From assembly GCA_003132645.1 (NCBI GenBank), contig PKYM01000332.1, forward strand, positions 1-23,738: a stretch of DNA of 23,738 bases. Direction: 5' to 3'. Position numbers and translations under genes: made by a program. Shown here one piece after another: positions 8,237 to 16,379 of the stretch. Below the pieces are notes generated by a model. It saw only the letters and a program-made list of their open reading frames with translations, ran no database searches and was not told where the DNA came from. The stretch's first letter is position 1; each line of letters opens with the position of its first letter. This DNA is from Actinomycetota bacterium. GTDB lineage: Bacteria > Actinomycetota > Thermoleophilia > UBA2241.

Positions 8237-10401
8237 GTGCCGTGGACTCACAGGCGAACGCGACAGATGCCGCGCCGGCGGCGGCGCTCGACGTGCGCGA
8301 CCTCGAAGTGACGTTCCATCGTCGCGGTCGCGACCTGCCGGTGCTCAAGGGCGTCACGTTGCACATTGAGCCTGGCGAGGCGTACGGCCTGGTCGGCGAG
8401 TCGGGTTGCGGCAAGACCACGCTGGCGATGGCGGCCCTGCGCTACCTGGCAGGCAACGGCACGGTCGACGCCGGACAGGTGCTGGTCGAGGGCCGCGACG
8501 TCAGCACGCTCAGCGAAGAGGCGCTGCGCAAGTGGCGCGGCGAAGCCGTCGCCATGGTCTACCAGGACCCCGCCACGGCCCTCAGCCCCGCCATGCGCAT
8601 CGGTGACCAGGTCGCCGAGGTGTTCCGTTATCACGAGGGCCTCAAGAAGGCCGAGGCGCTCGAGCGCGCCCGCGAGAGCCTGCGTCGTGTGGCGCTCCCC
8701 GATCCCGACGCCACTCTGCGTCGCTACCCCTTCGAGCTGTCGGGGGGCCAGCAGCAACGTGTCGTCATTGCCATGGCGCTCGCCGTCAACCCACACCTGC
8801 TCGTCCTGGATGAACCCACCACCGGCCTCGACGCCACGGTAGAGGCGGAGATCCTCGATCTCATCGAGGAGCTGCGCGGGCGCATCCACGCGGCCATCCT
8901 CCTGATCACGCACAACCTCGGCCTCGTCGCCCATCTCTGCGAACGCGTCGGTGTGCTGTACGCGGGACGCATCGTCGAAGAGGGCCCTGCACGCGAGCTC
9001 TTCACCGACCCGCGGCACCCCTACACCATGGGCCTGCTGCGCTGCGCGCCGCGCTTCGGCATGAACAAGACCGACGCTGCGCTGCAGACCATCCCCGGCA
9101 CGCTGCCGGCCCTCGGGGAGCCGCTGGCGGGCTGTGTCTATTCAGCGCGCTGCCCCATGGCGAAGCCCGTGTGCACGCGCCGCGAGCCCGACCTCTACGC
9201 GTGGCCCAGCGACGCCGGTGTCAAGGGAGCCGCCGAGGCCGAAGCCATGCCGCCGGATCCGGTGGCCTACTCACCGCACCACGCCAGCCCCGTCGGCGAG
9301 GCAGCGCGGCACGCACGCTGCTACTTCTCGGCGCAGGTGCCGGAGATGCCGCAGATGGCGCCGGTGGTGGGCGCCAGCCTCGAAGCGCGGGGCGCGAGCA
9401 GTGGCGACGTGCTCGAGATCAAAGCCGTCGAGCGCACGTTCAAGGACGGCCGCAAGCGGCTCACGGCCGTGCATGACGTTTCTCTCAACCTGAAGCACGG
9501 CGAGACCTTCGGACTCGTCGGTGAGTCGGGCAGCGGCAAGACGACCCTGGCCAAGTGCGTCACCGGCCTGATCGCCGCCGACTCCGGCACCGTCACCTTC
9601 GAGGGCAAGCTGATGCGCTCCACAGCCGGTCGCCGCTCGCAGGATGCGCTGCGGGCCATCCAGATGGTCTTCCAGAACCCCGACTCGACGCTGAACCCGG
9701 CCTGGAGCACGCGTGCCATCCTCACGCGCTCGGTGCGCAAGCTCGCCGGGTCGCGAAGCGGCTCGGTGCGCGCCAAGGTCGACAAGCTCTCCGCCGACGT
9801 GCGCGTTGAGCCCCGGTTCCTGCTGCAAAAGCCGGCCGACCTCTCCGGTGGCCAGAAGCAGCGCATCGCCATCGCGCGCGCCTTCGCCGGCGATCCCAGA
9901 CTGGTGGTCTGTGACGAGCCGGCCTCGGCCCTCGACGTGTCGGTGCAAGCCAGCATCCTCAACCTTCTCGTCGAGCTGCAGACCAGCGAGTCGGTCTCGT
10001 ACATCTTCATCTCCCACGATCTCGCCGTGGTGCGCTACATCTCCGACCGTATCGGTGTGATGTACCTGGCGGAGCTCATCGAGGTCGGTTCCGCCGAAGA
10101 GGTCTTCAACCCGCCTCACCACCCCTACACCGAGGCGCTGCTGTCGTCGATCCCGAAGCTCGACTTCGACCGCAGACTGCAGCGCATTCCGCTGCGCGGC
10201 GCCATGCCCAGCCTGAGCGAGCCGCCCACGGGCTGCCGCTTCCACACCCGCTGTCACCGCTTCCTCGGCGACCTCTGCGTTCAGCAGGAGCCGCCGATCC
10301 AGGAGGCGGTGACGGGGCACACCTACAAGTGCCACATCCCGCCCGACGAGTTGCTCGCGGCCCAACTCGCCGACCGCCCGGCCAGTCCGGTCGAGGCGTA
10401 G
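8233..10401 (+). CDS. Fused DppD-DppF-type ABC transporter ATP-binding protein
   Basis: A 722-residue protein with two complete ATPase modules in one chain, doing the job of the usual DppD/DppF pair. Module 1: Walker A GESGCGKTT at 55-63, signature LSGGQQQR at 169, Walker B LLVLDEPTTGLD, then the oligopeptide-type C-terminal extension with RHPYTMGLLR and cysteines in CVYSARCPMAKPVC. Module 2: Walker A GESGSGKTT at 430-438, signature LSGGQKQR at 537, Walker B VVCDEPASALD, then HHPYTEALLSSIP and GCRFHTRCHRFLGDLC. The GTG start at 8233 overlaps the upstream stop (GTGA). It ends with TAG, relevant because this organism apparently decodes UAG as an amino acid; the frame after the TAG stays open for over 500 codons, antisense to etfA/etfB. 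Confidence 0.92.
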   Translation: MSAVDSQANATDAAPAAALDVRDLEVTFHRRGRDLPVLKGVTLHIEPGEAYGLVGESGCGKTTLAMAALRYLAGNGTVDAGQVLVEGRDVSTLSEEALRKWRGEAVAMVYQDPATALSPAMRIGDQVAEVFRYHEGLKKAEALERARESLRRVALPDPDATLRRYPFELSGGQQQRVVIAMALAVNPHLLVLDEPTTGLDATVEAEILDLIEELRGRIHAAILLITHNLGLVAHLCERVGVLYAGRIVEEGPARELFTDPRHPYTMGLLRCAPRFGMNKTDAALQTIPGTLPALGEPLAGCVYSARCPMAKPVCTRREPDLYAWPSDAGVKGAAEAEAMPPDPVAYSPHHASPVGEAARHARCYFSAQVPEMPQMAPVVGASLEARGASSGDVLEIKAVERTFKDGRKRLTAVHDVSLNLKHGETFGLVGESGSGKTTLAKCVTGLIAADSGTVTFEGKLMRSTAGRRSQDALRAIQMVFQNPDSTLNPAWSTRAILTRSVRKLAGSRSGSVRAKVDKLSADVRVEPRFLLQKPADLSGGQKQRIAIARAFAGDPRLVVCDEPASALDVSVQASILNLLVELQTSESVSYIFISHDLAVVRYISDRIGVMYLAELIEVGSAEEVFNPPHHPYTEALLSSIPKLDFDRRLQRIPLRGAMPSLSEPPTGCRFHTRCHRFLGDLCVQQEPPIQEAVTGHTYKCHIPPDELLAAQLADRPASPVEA

Positions 10402-10470
10402 CAGAAGTTCGCGCGACCGTCAGGGTGGCCCTGCTCAGCGGCGGCGTCACGCGGATCGTCGCTGCGGCGA

Positions 10471-11568
10471 TCAGGCTGTCGGCGCCGCGCCGCCTTGTTC
10501 GCGCTGCGCGGCGACGATCTCGGCCAGCTCCTCGATGACGGCTACGCCGTCGTCGAGGAGCAGCGCGTCCGAATCCCTGACGATCGGGGCGTGATCGTCC
10601 GGGTTGATCGCCACGATGAACCCCGCCCGCTCGATGCCCCAAGAGAGAGCCGGCGCGCCCGAGGCTCCCACGACGATGCACAGTACGGGAGCGGTACGAG
10701 TCCCCGAGACACCGATGAGCCGGTCCAGGGGAGCCCAGGCGTTCATCACCACGGGGCGGCTCGCGCCGAAGCCGGCGCCCATGCGCCGAGCCGCCTGCGC
10801 GATCCGCTTCGTAGCCTCGCGGCTGCCCGCTCCGTAGCCCGCGACCACGAGAAACCGGCTTTCGGCGAGGTCGTCGGTCGAGGGTGCCGCGACGAGCTCG
10901 ATGTCCTCGAAGGGTGTCGCTTGCGCCCCGCCTGTCTCGTCGGTATCAGAGAGGACGTAGTGCTCGAGAGCGGGTTTGAGGCTCGGGGAACGGGGCCCAT
11001 CGTTCCAGGAGGCGTCGATGCTGACACACCAGGGACGCGTGGTGAGCGCGAAGCGCCCCCTCAGGTGGCTGGAATAGACAGTGCGCCGGCCGCGGAGCTC
11101 CCGCGGCCCCACTTCGATGCTCAGCGCGTCGGTGAGGACGGCGCCGCCGGTGCGACAGGCGAGGCGCGTGGCGAGCTCCGCTCCTGTGGCGCCCCCGGCG
11201 GTGAGGATCAGGGCGATCTCGCCGCCCAGCGTGCCGGGGCCAGTCGAGTGAGCCCCGGCGCCCAGCGCCAGGAGATCGTCGACCATCAGATCGGGGCGCC
11301 GCGCGGTGGTCTTCACGAGCCGCACGTCGCGGGTCGGCGCGAGGTCGACGAGCCGCCGCTTGTCGCCGTCGTCGGCGTAGAAGACGAGGGTCTCCCCGGC
11401 CAGCTCGCCGCGCTCGGTCACGCCGCCGAGCTCGCCGCGCCCTCCCTCGGTCACGCCGGCGAGCTCGACGCTCGCGTCGCCCAGGCCGTCGCGCAGGAAG
11501 GCGGCCAGCGCCCGGGCCTGGCGCGCTACCGTGGTCACCGTCCCATCGAGGACGACGACGAACCTCAC
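10471..11568 (-). CDS. etfA: Electron transfer flavoprotein alpha subunit (YgcQ/EtfA type)
   Basis: A 365-residue FAD-binding ETF alpha subunit. The C-terminal domain (about residues 225-360) has the diagnostic series SRPVVMNAWAPLDRLIG, SGTRTAPVLCIVVGASGAPA and FIVAINPDDHAPIVRDSD, which cradles FAD. The N-terminal domain is divergent and contains a Gly/Glu-rich tandem repeat (GVTEGGRGELGGVTERGE) from an imperfect DNA duplication at 11402-11461. The start is GTG at 11566-11568, overlapping the etfB stop as GTGA. An open frame extends further upstream to 12363, but that part is the etfB antisense-frame shadow. As last gene of the ygc-like operon it should pass electrons with EtfB from the flavin oxidase to an acceptor. 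Confidence 0.88.
   Translation of the reverse strand: MRFVVVLDGTVTTVARQARALAAFLRDGLGDASVELAGVTEGGRGELGGVTERGELAGETLVFYADDGDKRRLVDLAPTRDVRLVKTTARRPDLMVDDLLALGAGAHSTGPGTLGGEIALILTAGGATGAELATRLACRTGGAVLTDALSIEVGPRELRGRRTVYSSHLRGRFALTTRPWCVSIDASWNDGPRSPSLKPALEHYVLSDTDETGGAQATPFEDIELVAAPSTDDLAESRFLVVAGYGAGSREATKRIAQAARRMGAGFGASRPVVMNAWAPLDRLIGVSGTRTAPVLCIVVGASGAPALSWGIERAGFIVAINPDDHAPIVRDSDALLLDDGVAVIEELAEIVAAQREQGGAAPTA
11402..11461 (-). repeat. Imperfect tandem repeat inside etfA
   Basis: Two units of 27 and 33 bases both contain AGCTCGCCGCGC and CTCGGTCACGCCG, the second with a 6-base insertion. The result is a duplicated GVTE-type peptide in the poorly conserved N-terminal region, probably replication slippage. 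Confidence 0.6.
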
Positions 11569-12488
11569 AGCGTCTCCATGATGTCGCGCAAGCGGGAGTC
11601 GAACAGGGTTTGCGCCTTGTCGTGCGGCGACTGCCCCTCGATGACGACGCCCCGGCGGCTGCGGTCGATCGTCTCGAATCCCGTCGGGAGGCACGTCTCG
11701 CGGTGGCGCTGCGCGGCGATGTCGACGCCCAGATCGGCTGCCGCGAGAACCTCGATGGGTCGATGGCGCCGGGCGAGTCGGTCTTTCAGCGTCGGCACGC
11801 GCAGGTGCGATACGACCGCGTTGCCCACGGCCAGCACACAAGGGCCGCGGAGCGTCAGGCGCAGCGGCCCGTCGTCGGCCACGCAAGCGACGCGCAGGCG
11901 GTCGTCGCTCAGCGGTTCGACCTCGGTCACCTGCGTCAGGCAGGGCCAGCCCAGCGCCTCGGCGACCCGGAAAGGCACCGTGCCGCTGTCGCCGGGACCG
12001 CTGCGCCAGCCGAGCACAACCAAGTCGCTGTGGGCGACGCGCTGCGCGTAAGCCGCGATGATCGAGGCGACGACGCCGGGGGCGAAATCGAGCCCGGACT
12101 CGCCGCCGGCGACCTCGGACTCGCCGCCGGCGGCCTCGGGGGGCACCCGGGTCGCGCGCTCGTAGCCGAGCGCGACGAGCGTTTTGAGGTACGGCTCGAC
12201 ATCGCGACCGCCGACGGACAGCGCGCCGAGCTCGGCCCTGACGCCGCGCCGCGCCGCGGTCTCGGACAGGCGCAGGGCCAGCTCGAGAGCGCTCTCGTCG
12301 AAACAGTTGAGGACGCGACGCACGTAGCGGGTCTCCACGCCGCCGGCCGCCGCGGTGGCCCAATCGGCTTCGCGCAGCGCCTCGAAGTCGGGGGTCGCCT
12401 TAAAGCAGGCCAGGACCCTCAAGTCGCTCATCTGAGAGGGGATCGCCTCTGTGTTCAAGCCGCCCATCCCCATGGTTGGGTCGCTCAC
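11565..12488 (-). CDS. etfB: Electron transfer flavoprotein beta subunit (YgcR/EtfB type)
   Basis: An ETF beta subunit (307 residues from the GTG at 12486-12488). The core begins SDLRVLACFKATPDF (in-frame ATG at 12429-12431), matching the usual ETF beta N terminus, so the first 19 residues are extra. I keep the GTG start because it overlaps the upstream stop as GTGA, exactly as etfA overlaps etfB, whereas the internal ATG lacks an obvious ribosome site. LNCFDESALELALRL and SDLVVLGWRSGPGDSGTVPFRVAEALGWPCLTQV correspond to the AMP/FAD-handling fold. An Ala-Gly-Gly-Glu-Ser peptide repeat (from 12096-12137) is inserted near residue 120-130. It pairs with EtfA. Confidence 0.88.
   Translation of the reverse strand: MSDPTMGMGGLNTEAIPSQMSDLRVLACFKATPDFEALREADWATAAAGGVETRYVRRVLNCFDESALELALRLSETAARRGVRAELGALSVGGRDVEPYLKTLVALGYERATRVPPEAAGGESEVAGGESGLDFAPGVVASIIAAYAQRVAHSDLVVLGWRSGPGDSGTVPFRVAEALGWPCLTQVTEVEPLSDDRLRVACVADDGPLRLTLRGPCVLAVGNAVVSHLRVPTLKDRLARRHRPIEVLAAADLGVDIAAQRHRETCLPTGFETIDRSRRGVVIEGQSPHDKAQTLFDSRLRDIMETL
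12096..12137 (-). repeat. 21-bp tandem duplication inside etfB
   Basis: The 21-base unit starting GGACTCGCCGCCGGCG occurs twice in direct tandem (12096-12116 and 12117-12137) with one mismatch. It duplicates a GGESEVA/GGES peptide segment without breaking the frame and looks like a recent slippage event. Confidence 0.7.
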
Positions 12489-13927
12489 AGGGGAAAGATC
12501 GTCCCCTTGTTCATGATGCCGTCGGGGTCGAATGCCTGCTTGAGCGTCTCGAGGATGTAGTAGGAGGAGCCGTACTCATCTTTGACCCAGGGAGCCCGCG
12601 CCTTGCCTATCCCGTGATGGTGGACGATGGAGCCGCCGCGCTTCAGGGTCTCTTCGCAGATGATGCTGATGATGGGGAGGTAGTACTTGGTGGTCTCTTC
12701 CGCGGGCCCCACATCGACGACGTTGAAGAAGTAGTTGAAGTACATGTTGGTGCCGTTGATGTAGCTGTGGGACGAGTGCCCGCCCATCATCGTGATGTCC
12801 GGGATCTCCTCGATGATGCGGGCCCGCGCCGCCTGGTAGATGTCGTTGATCGAGCTCCAGTCGGCGGAGATCTCGGTCGTGCGGTTCACGTTGCGCGTCT
12901 GGCGGATGCGTTCGTCTTCGGCGGTGATCTTGTCGGGACCCCAGCAGAGGTCGTTGAACCAGGTCTCGATGTAGGCGCTGTCGACCCTGGTGCACTCCGG
13001 AAAGGCGGCGACGATGCCTTCGACGCCCGCGGCCGTCGCCTTGGCGATTCCGGCCGGCCCCTCGGCCATGAAGAGCAGGACGCAGTCGTCGTCGGCGACG
13101 AAGTGGGAGAAGTGCAGGCCGGCGTCGCCGGGGTCGTAGACGCGCGCCACCGACGGCTTGTACCCGTTCACCATTACCGCGCGCAGGGCCTCGAAGCCCG
13201 TCTTCATGTCCTTCAGCGTATAGCCCAGGAAGACGTTGTTCTCAGGGAAGTACGGGAAGAGCTTTACGGTGACCTCGGTGATGAAGCAAAGGGCGCCTTC
13301 GTTACCGATGACGACGTGGCGGATGTCGGGCCCCGCGGCCCGGCGGGGGACGTTCTTGATGCGCGTCACGGCGCCGTTCGGGAAGACGGCCTCCAGACCA
13401 ACAACCATGTCTTCGATTCCACCGTAGAGCGTCGAGAACTGGCCGATGCTGCGAGTCGCGACGAGGCCGCCCATGTGGGCCACGGGCTTCGACTGGGGGG
13501 AGTGCCCCGTGGTGAGGCCCAGCTCGCGAACGCGGTCCTCGAGCACCTGAAGCGGCACGCCACACTGGCAGGTGGCCTGCATGTTGTAGGCGTCTATGTT
13601 CACGACCTCGTTCATGGCCGAGCCGTCGATCACGATCGAGTCGGGCACGGCGCTCTCGAGGCCGCCCTCGGTCGCGGTGCCCCCCGTGCGGGGGATGACG
13701 TTGATCCCGTGTCGGTCGGCGAAGCGCAGGATCGCCGCCACCTTCTCTGTGCTGCGCGCCATGACGACCGCGGCTGGGACCGGCATGGTGTGGACACCGA
13801 AGATGTTCTGCAGCTTGCGAAAGTTGTCGACGCTGCTTTCGATGAGGATCTTCTCGTCGGTGATGACGTCGCCGGGCTCGACGATGCGCTGCAGACCGTC
13901 GACTACGCCCTCTCTGCTCAGGTCCAT
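12485..13927 (-). CDS. ygcU: FAD-linked oxidase of the alkylglycerone-phosphate synthase/GlcD class, YgcU type
   Basis: A 480-residue flavoprotein of the VAO/PCMH fold. PVPAAVV (residues 49-55) and IPRTGGTATEGG (78-89) are the FAD-binding segments; GHSPQSKPVAHMGGLVATRS and IGQFSTLYGGIEDMVVGLEA are close to what I remember of E. coli YgcU. GGSIVHHHGIGK (from 431, histidines 436-438) is the AGPS-type catalytic signature. The start ATG 13927 has AAGGAT at the right distance. The gene sits between an FGGY kinase and etfB/etfA. An oxidase plus EtfAB resembles D-lactate dehydrogenase-Etf complexes, so it probably oxidises a hydroxy acid or polyol derivative and hands electrons to EtfAB. The true substrate is unknown to me even for E. 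coli. Confidence 0.88.
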   Translation of the reverse strand: MDLSREGVVDGLQRIVEPGDVITDEKILIESSVDNFRKLQNIFGVHTMPVPAAVVMARSTEKVAAILRFADRHGINVIPRTGGTATEGGLESAVPDSIVIDGSAMNEVVNIDAYNMQATCQCGVPLQVLEDRVRELGLTTGHSPQSKPVAHMGGLVATRSIGQFSTLYGGIEDMVVGLEAVFPNGAVTRIKNVPRRAAGPDIRHVVIGNEGALCFITEVTVKLFPYFPENNVFLGYTLKDMKTGFEALRAVMVNGYKPSVARVYDPGDAGLHFSHFVADDDCVLLFMAEGPAGIAKATAAGVEGIVAAFPECTRVDSAYIETWFNDLCWGPDKITAEDERIRQTRNVNRTTEISADWSSINDIYQAARARIIEEIPDITMMGGHSSHSYINGTNMYFNYFFNVVDVGPAEETTKYYLPIISIICEETLKRGGSIVHHHGIGKARAPWVKDEYGSSYYILETLKQAFDPDGIMNKGTIFPL

Positions 13928-13979
13928 GATGGCGATCCTTTGTCTACTCGCAGGTTGCGTCGGACTTCTTTTAGTGGCG

Positions 13980-15452
13980 TCAGCGGAAGATCGGATAGGA
14001 CCGCTTGAGGACCTGATCCGTGGAGTCGCGTATGGTCCGGTAGACCAGTTCGTTCAGACGCCAGTACATCTCGACGTTCGCCGGGTCGGGGGCAAACGAC
14101 TCGCGATCCTTCGTCATCGCGGCCACGGCGGTCTCGAAGTCGGCGTAGACGTTTGTCGCCACCGCTGCGCAGATGGCCGCGCCAAGGCTCGCGCCGCCGC
14201 TTGCCACGCTGCGCGACGAGGGGATCCCGAACACGTCCGCGAAGATGCGCATGAACAGCGGGCTGCTCGCACCGCCCCCCGAGACCACGATCGAATCGAG
14301 GGAGATCGCGAGCTCGGCGCACATCGCGTCGACCCGGTTCTTCATCGTCAGGGCGATGGCTTCGAGGATGGAGCGGTAGACGTGGGCCCTGGTGTGCCGG
14401 GCGTCGAAGCCGATCATCACGCCCTTGCGGAAGGGCTGGTCGCTCGGCGCGAGCCAGTCGAGCACGGTCATCAGGCCGTCACTGCCGGCCGGGACCTCCT
14501 GGGCTTCGCGTTCGAGGTACTGCTCGCGGGAGATCCCGAGCGACTCGGCCGATCGGGCGAAATCGTCGCCGAGAAGATCGAGGAACCAGCTGAGCGTCCA
14601 CATGCCGCGGCGGATGCCGTGGCTTTCGTAGAGGTAGCGGTTGGGGACGCAGGCGAAGTTCGTCCAGAACTCGCTGGGTTGCTTGACGTTCTCGCGCCCG
14701 TGCACCATCGAGGCGATGTAGGTGCCCAGGGAGATGAGAGCGGTCGTCTCGCCGAGCGATCCGGAGCCCAGAGCCTCGACCGCCTTGTCGTTGGCGGTCG
14801 CGACGACGGGGATCCCCTCGGGGATGCCGCACGCGGCAGCGGCCTCGGGGGTGACGTGACCGGCGATATCGCCGGGCATCTGCAGCTCGACGAGCATCTC
14901 ACGGGGGATGTTCCAGGCCGCCAGGACCGCCGCATCGTCGCTCCACTGCCAGGTGTCGGTGTCGATCGGCCACTGGCCCTCGATGTTGTTGGCGGCGCTG
15001 TCGCGAAAGCGCCCCGTGAAGCGGTGGGTGATGTAGCCCGACGAGGTGGTCACATGGGCCGTCTCGGGGTTGTCGTGCACGTAAGGCTGGTAGGCGCGGA
15101 CGTCCATCCAGCTCATGACCGGCGAGGCCAGCGAGCCGTCCTTCTTGAGAAAGGCCCGCTCGCAGCGGATCGTGCACAGGCCCACGCCGACGATCTCTCC
15201 GGGATCGCCGCCGAAGTGGGCCATCGCCTGTCGGCTCGCCGAGGTGATCGAATCCCAGAGGTCGTCGTCGGGATGTTCGACGATGCCGTTGCGGGGACGG
15301 CTCATGGGGCGCAGGACCTGCCGGCCCTCGCAGACGACGTCGCCCCTGAGGTCGAAGACGACGACCTTGGAGCTCTGCGAGCCCCCGTCGACGCCGATCA
15401 GGTACTTGCCCTCCATCGCTTTTTGCTGCTCTCGCTTTCCTTCTGTTCGCAT
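13980..15452 (-). CDS. FGGY-family carbohydrate kinase, YgcE type
   Basis: A sugar kinase using ATP to phosphorylate a sugar or polyol. The ATPase-fold phosphate-1 loop is LIGVDGGSQSSKVVVFD near the N terminus; the catalytic-base region is ATANDKAVEALGSGS (Asp about 210 counted from the internal Met); the C-terminal VSGGGASSPLFMRIFADVFG is the adenosine-binding FGGY segment. Two starts are possible: ATG 15452 (490 residues) or ATG 15416 (478 residues, MEGKYLIGVDGG), which fits family length better; neither has a strong ribosome site. The ATG at 15452 overlaps no gene but is in frame with the preceding SDR across that gene's TAG stop, so read-through would fuse them. The substrate is unassigned; a YgcE relationship is proposed mainly from gene order. 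Confidence 0.87.
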   Translation of the reverse strand: MRTEGKREQQKAMEGKYLIGVDGGSQSSKVVVFDLRGDVVCEGRQVLRPMSRPRNGIVEHPDDDLWDSITSASRQAMAHFGGDPGEIVGVGLCTIRCERAFLKKDGSLASPVMSWMDVRAYQPYVHDNPETAHVTTSSGYITHRFTGRFRDSAANNIEGQWPIDTDTWQWSDDAAVLAAWNIPREMLVELQMPGDIAGHVTPEAAAACGIPEGIPVVATANDKAVEALGSGSLGETTALISLGTYIASMVHGRENVKQPSEFWTNFACVPNRYLYESHGIRRGMWTLSWFLDLLGDDFARSAESLGISREQYLEREAQEVPAGSDGLMTVLDWLAPSDQPFRKGVMIGFDARHTRAHVYRSILEAIALTMKNRVDAMCAELAISLDSIVVSGGGASSPLFMRIFADVFGIPSSRSVASGGASLGAAICAAVATNVYADFETAVAAMTKDRESFAPDPANVEMYWRLNELVYRTIRDSTDQVLKRSYPIFR

Positions 15453-15488
15453 CCGCCGCCCGCGAGCGGCTTGAGCCGTCGCCGTAGC

Positions 15489-15491
15489 CTA
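15489..15491 (-). other. TAG stop in frame with the downstream kinase
   Basis: After this TAG the frame continues through 12 sense codons (Ala-Thr-Ala-Thr-Ala-Gln-Ala-Ala-Arg-Gly-Arg-Arg) straight into the kinase ATG at 15452 with no stop. If UAG is decoded as pyrrolysine here too, a dehydrogenase-linker-kinase chain of about 760 residues results. Confidence 0.6.
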
Positions 15492-16265
15492 GCGAACGAG
15501 GTAACCGCCATCCACCAGCAGGACGTGGCCGTTGACGTAGTCCGACGCCCGGCTGGCCAGAAAGACGACGGCGCCCATGAGGTCGGCAGGCTCGCCCCAG
15601 CGGCCCGTCGGGATGTGATCGAGGACGCGCTGGTTGGTCACGGGGTCGCTGCGCGTCTGCCTCGTGATCTCGGTCGCGTAGTAGCCGGGCGCGATGCCGT
15701 TGACCTGGATGTTGTACTGGGCGAGCTCGTCGCAGTAGGCCTTGGTGAAGCCGGCAAGGCCGTGCTTGGTGGCCGCGTAGGCCGACGACCACTGGCCGCC
15801 GAGGTACGAGAAGACCGAGCACACGTTGATGATCTTGCCGCTGCGCCGCGGGACCATGTGTTTTGCCGCCTCGTGGCTCATCTCGAAGGCGGCCGTCAGG
15901 TTGACCGCGACCGTCGCGTCCCACTGGCGGCGGCCGAAGTCCAGGACTTGCGCCAGCGGACAGACGCCCGCGCAGTTCACCAGGATGTCGACCGAACCGA
16001 GCCGCTCGACGCAGGTCGCGATGATCTTCTCGGGGGCGTCCGGCGCGGTGATGTCGGCCTTCATGAACTCATACCGGCTGCCCTCGGCCTCGATCAGCGC
16101 CCCGGTGGAACCGTCGTCGTCGATGATGCTCGGCACCAGGACGTCGGCCCCGCCCTTGGCCAGGGCCACGGCAAAGGCCTGGCCGAGCCCGGTGTTGCCT
16201 CCGGTCACGACAGCGTTCTTGCCCTTGAGGCTGAAGAAGTCCATCGCGAAATCTCTGATGTCCAT
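15489..16265 (-). CDS. ygcW: Short-chain dehydrogenase, YgcW/KduD-like
   Basis: A 258-residue classical SDR. TGGNTGLG (21-28) is the NAD(P) loop, NCAG (97-100) the conserved structural motif, and Ser150, Tyr163 and Lys167 the catalytic residues (Y-A-A-T-K). MDFFSLKGKNAVVTGGNTG, FSYLGGQWS and the end GHVLLVDGGYLVR closely resemble E. coli YgcW as I remember it, so orthology is likely. The start ATG 16265 is chosen because AGGAG precedes it by about 9 bases; the open frame further upstream runs into the promoter. It ends with TAG (15489-15491). It is the first gene of the operon and probably oxidises a sugar-acid or polyol hydroxyl. The closest characterised relatives act on deoxy-gluconate type substrates. 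Confidence 0.9.
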   Translation of the reverse strand: MDIRDFAMDFFSLKGKNAVVTGGNTGLGQAFAVALAKGGADVLVPSIIDDDGSTGALIEAEGSRYEFMKADITAPDAPEKIIATCVERLGSVDILVNCAGVCPLAQVLDFGRRQWDATVAVNLTAAFEMSHEAAKHMVPRRSGKIINVCSVFSYLGGQWSSAYAATKHGLAGFTKAYCDELAQYNIQVNGIAPGYYATEITRQTRSDPVTNQRVLDHIPTGRWGEPADLMGAVVFLASRASDYVNGHVLLVDGGYLVR

Positions 16266-16341
16266 CGCAGTCGTCTCCTTTGACCGGCACTCGGTGTCGG
16301 CGGGTTCCGGGACGTCAGACAAGGTCGATGACCGGCACGCG

Positions 16342-16358
16342 CGAATACTGAGTATTCG
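16342..16358. promoter_or_regulatory. Perfect palindrome over the ygc-like promoter -10
   Basis: CGAATACTGAGTATTCG: two 8-base arms related by perfect dyad symmetry around a single central base. It covers the -10 (AGTATT on the plus strand, 16351-16356) of the promoter reading toward the SDR. Its sequence is unrelated to O1-O3, so a different regulator is expected; no gene for one is adjacent. Confidence 0.7.
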
Positions 16359-16379
16359 GCGGAAAGTTCGTCGAGTCAA
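16351..16379 (-). promoter_or_regulatory. Promoter of the ygc-like operon
   Basis: On the minus strand TTGACT (16379-16374) and AATACT (16356-16351) are separated by exactly 17 bases, about 85 bases before ATG 16265. A 10-base palindrome AGAACGTTCT lies just upstream (16389-16398). This promoter explains the 244-base gap 16266-16509 and makes the five genes down to 10471 an independent transcription unit. Confidence 0.65.

Noticed and set aside
10421..10433. CAGGG-TGG-CCCTG hairpin between the converging ATPase and etfA genes as a terminator
   Set aside because: Only a 5-bp stem and no T tract; too weak to call, although a terminator is expected there.
10471..12363. A 630-residue reading of EtfA starting at 12363
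   Set aside because: The N-terminal 265 codons are the alternative frame of etfB; the GTG at 11568 overlapping the etfB stop is the sensible start.
13596..16283. 895-residue plus-strand open frame across the kinase and SDR
   Set aside because: Antisense shadow of two well-supported minus-strand enzymes.
16280..16289. TTTGACCGGC before the SDR as another TetR half-site
   Set aside because: Only one half matches, and it overlaps the SDR ribosome-binding site; likely chance.
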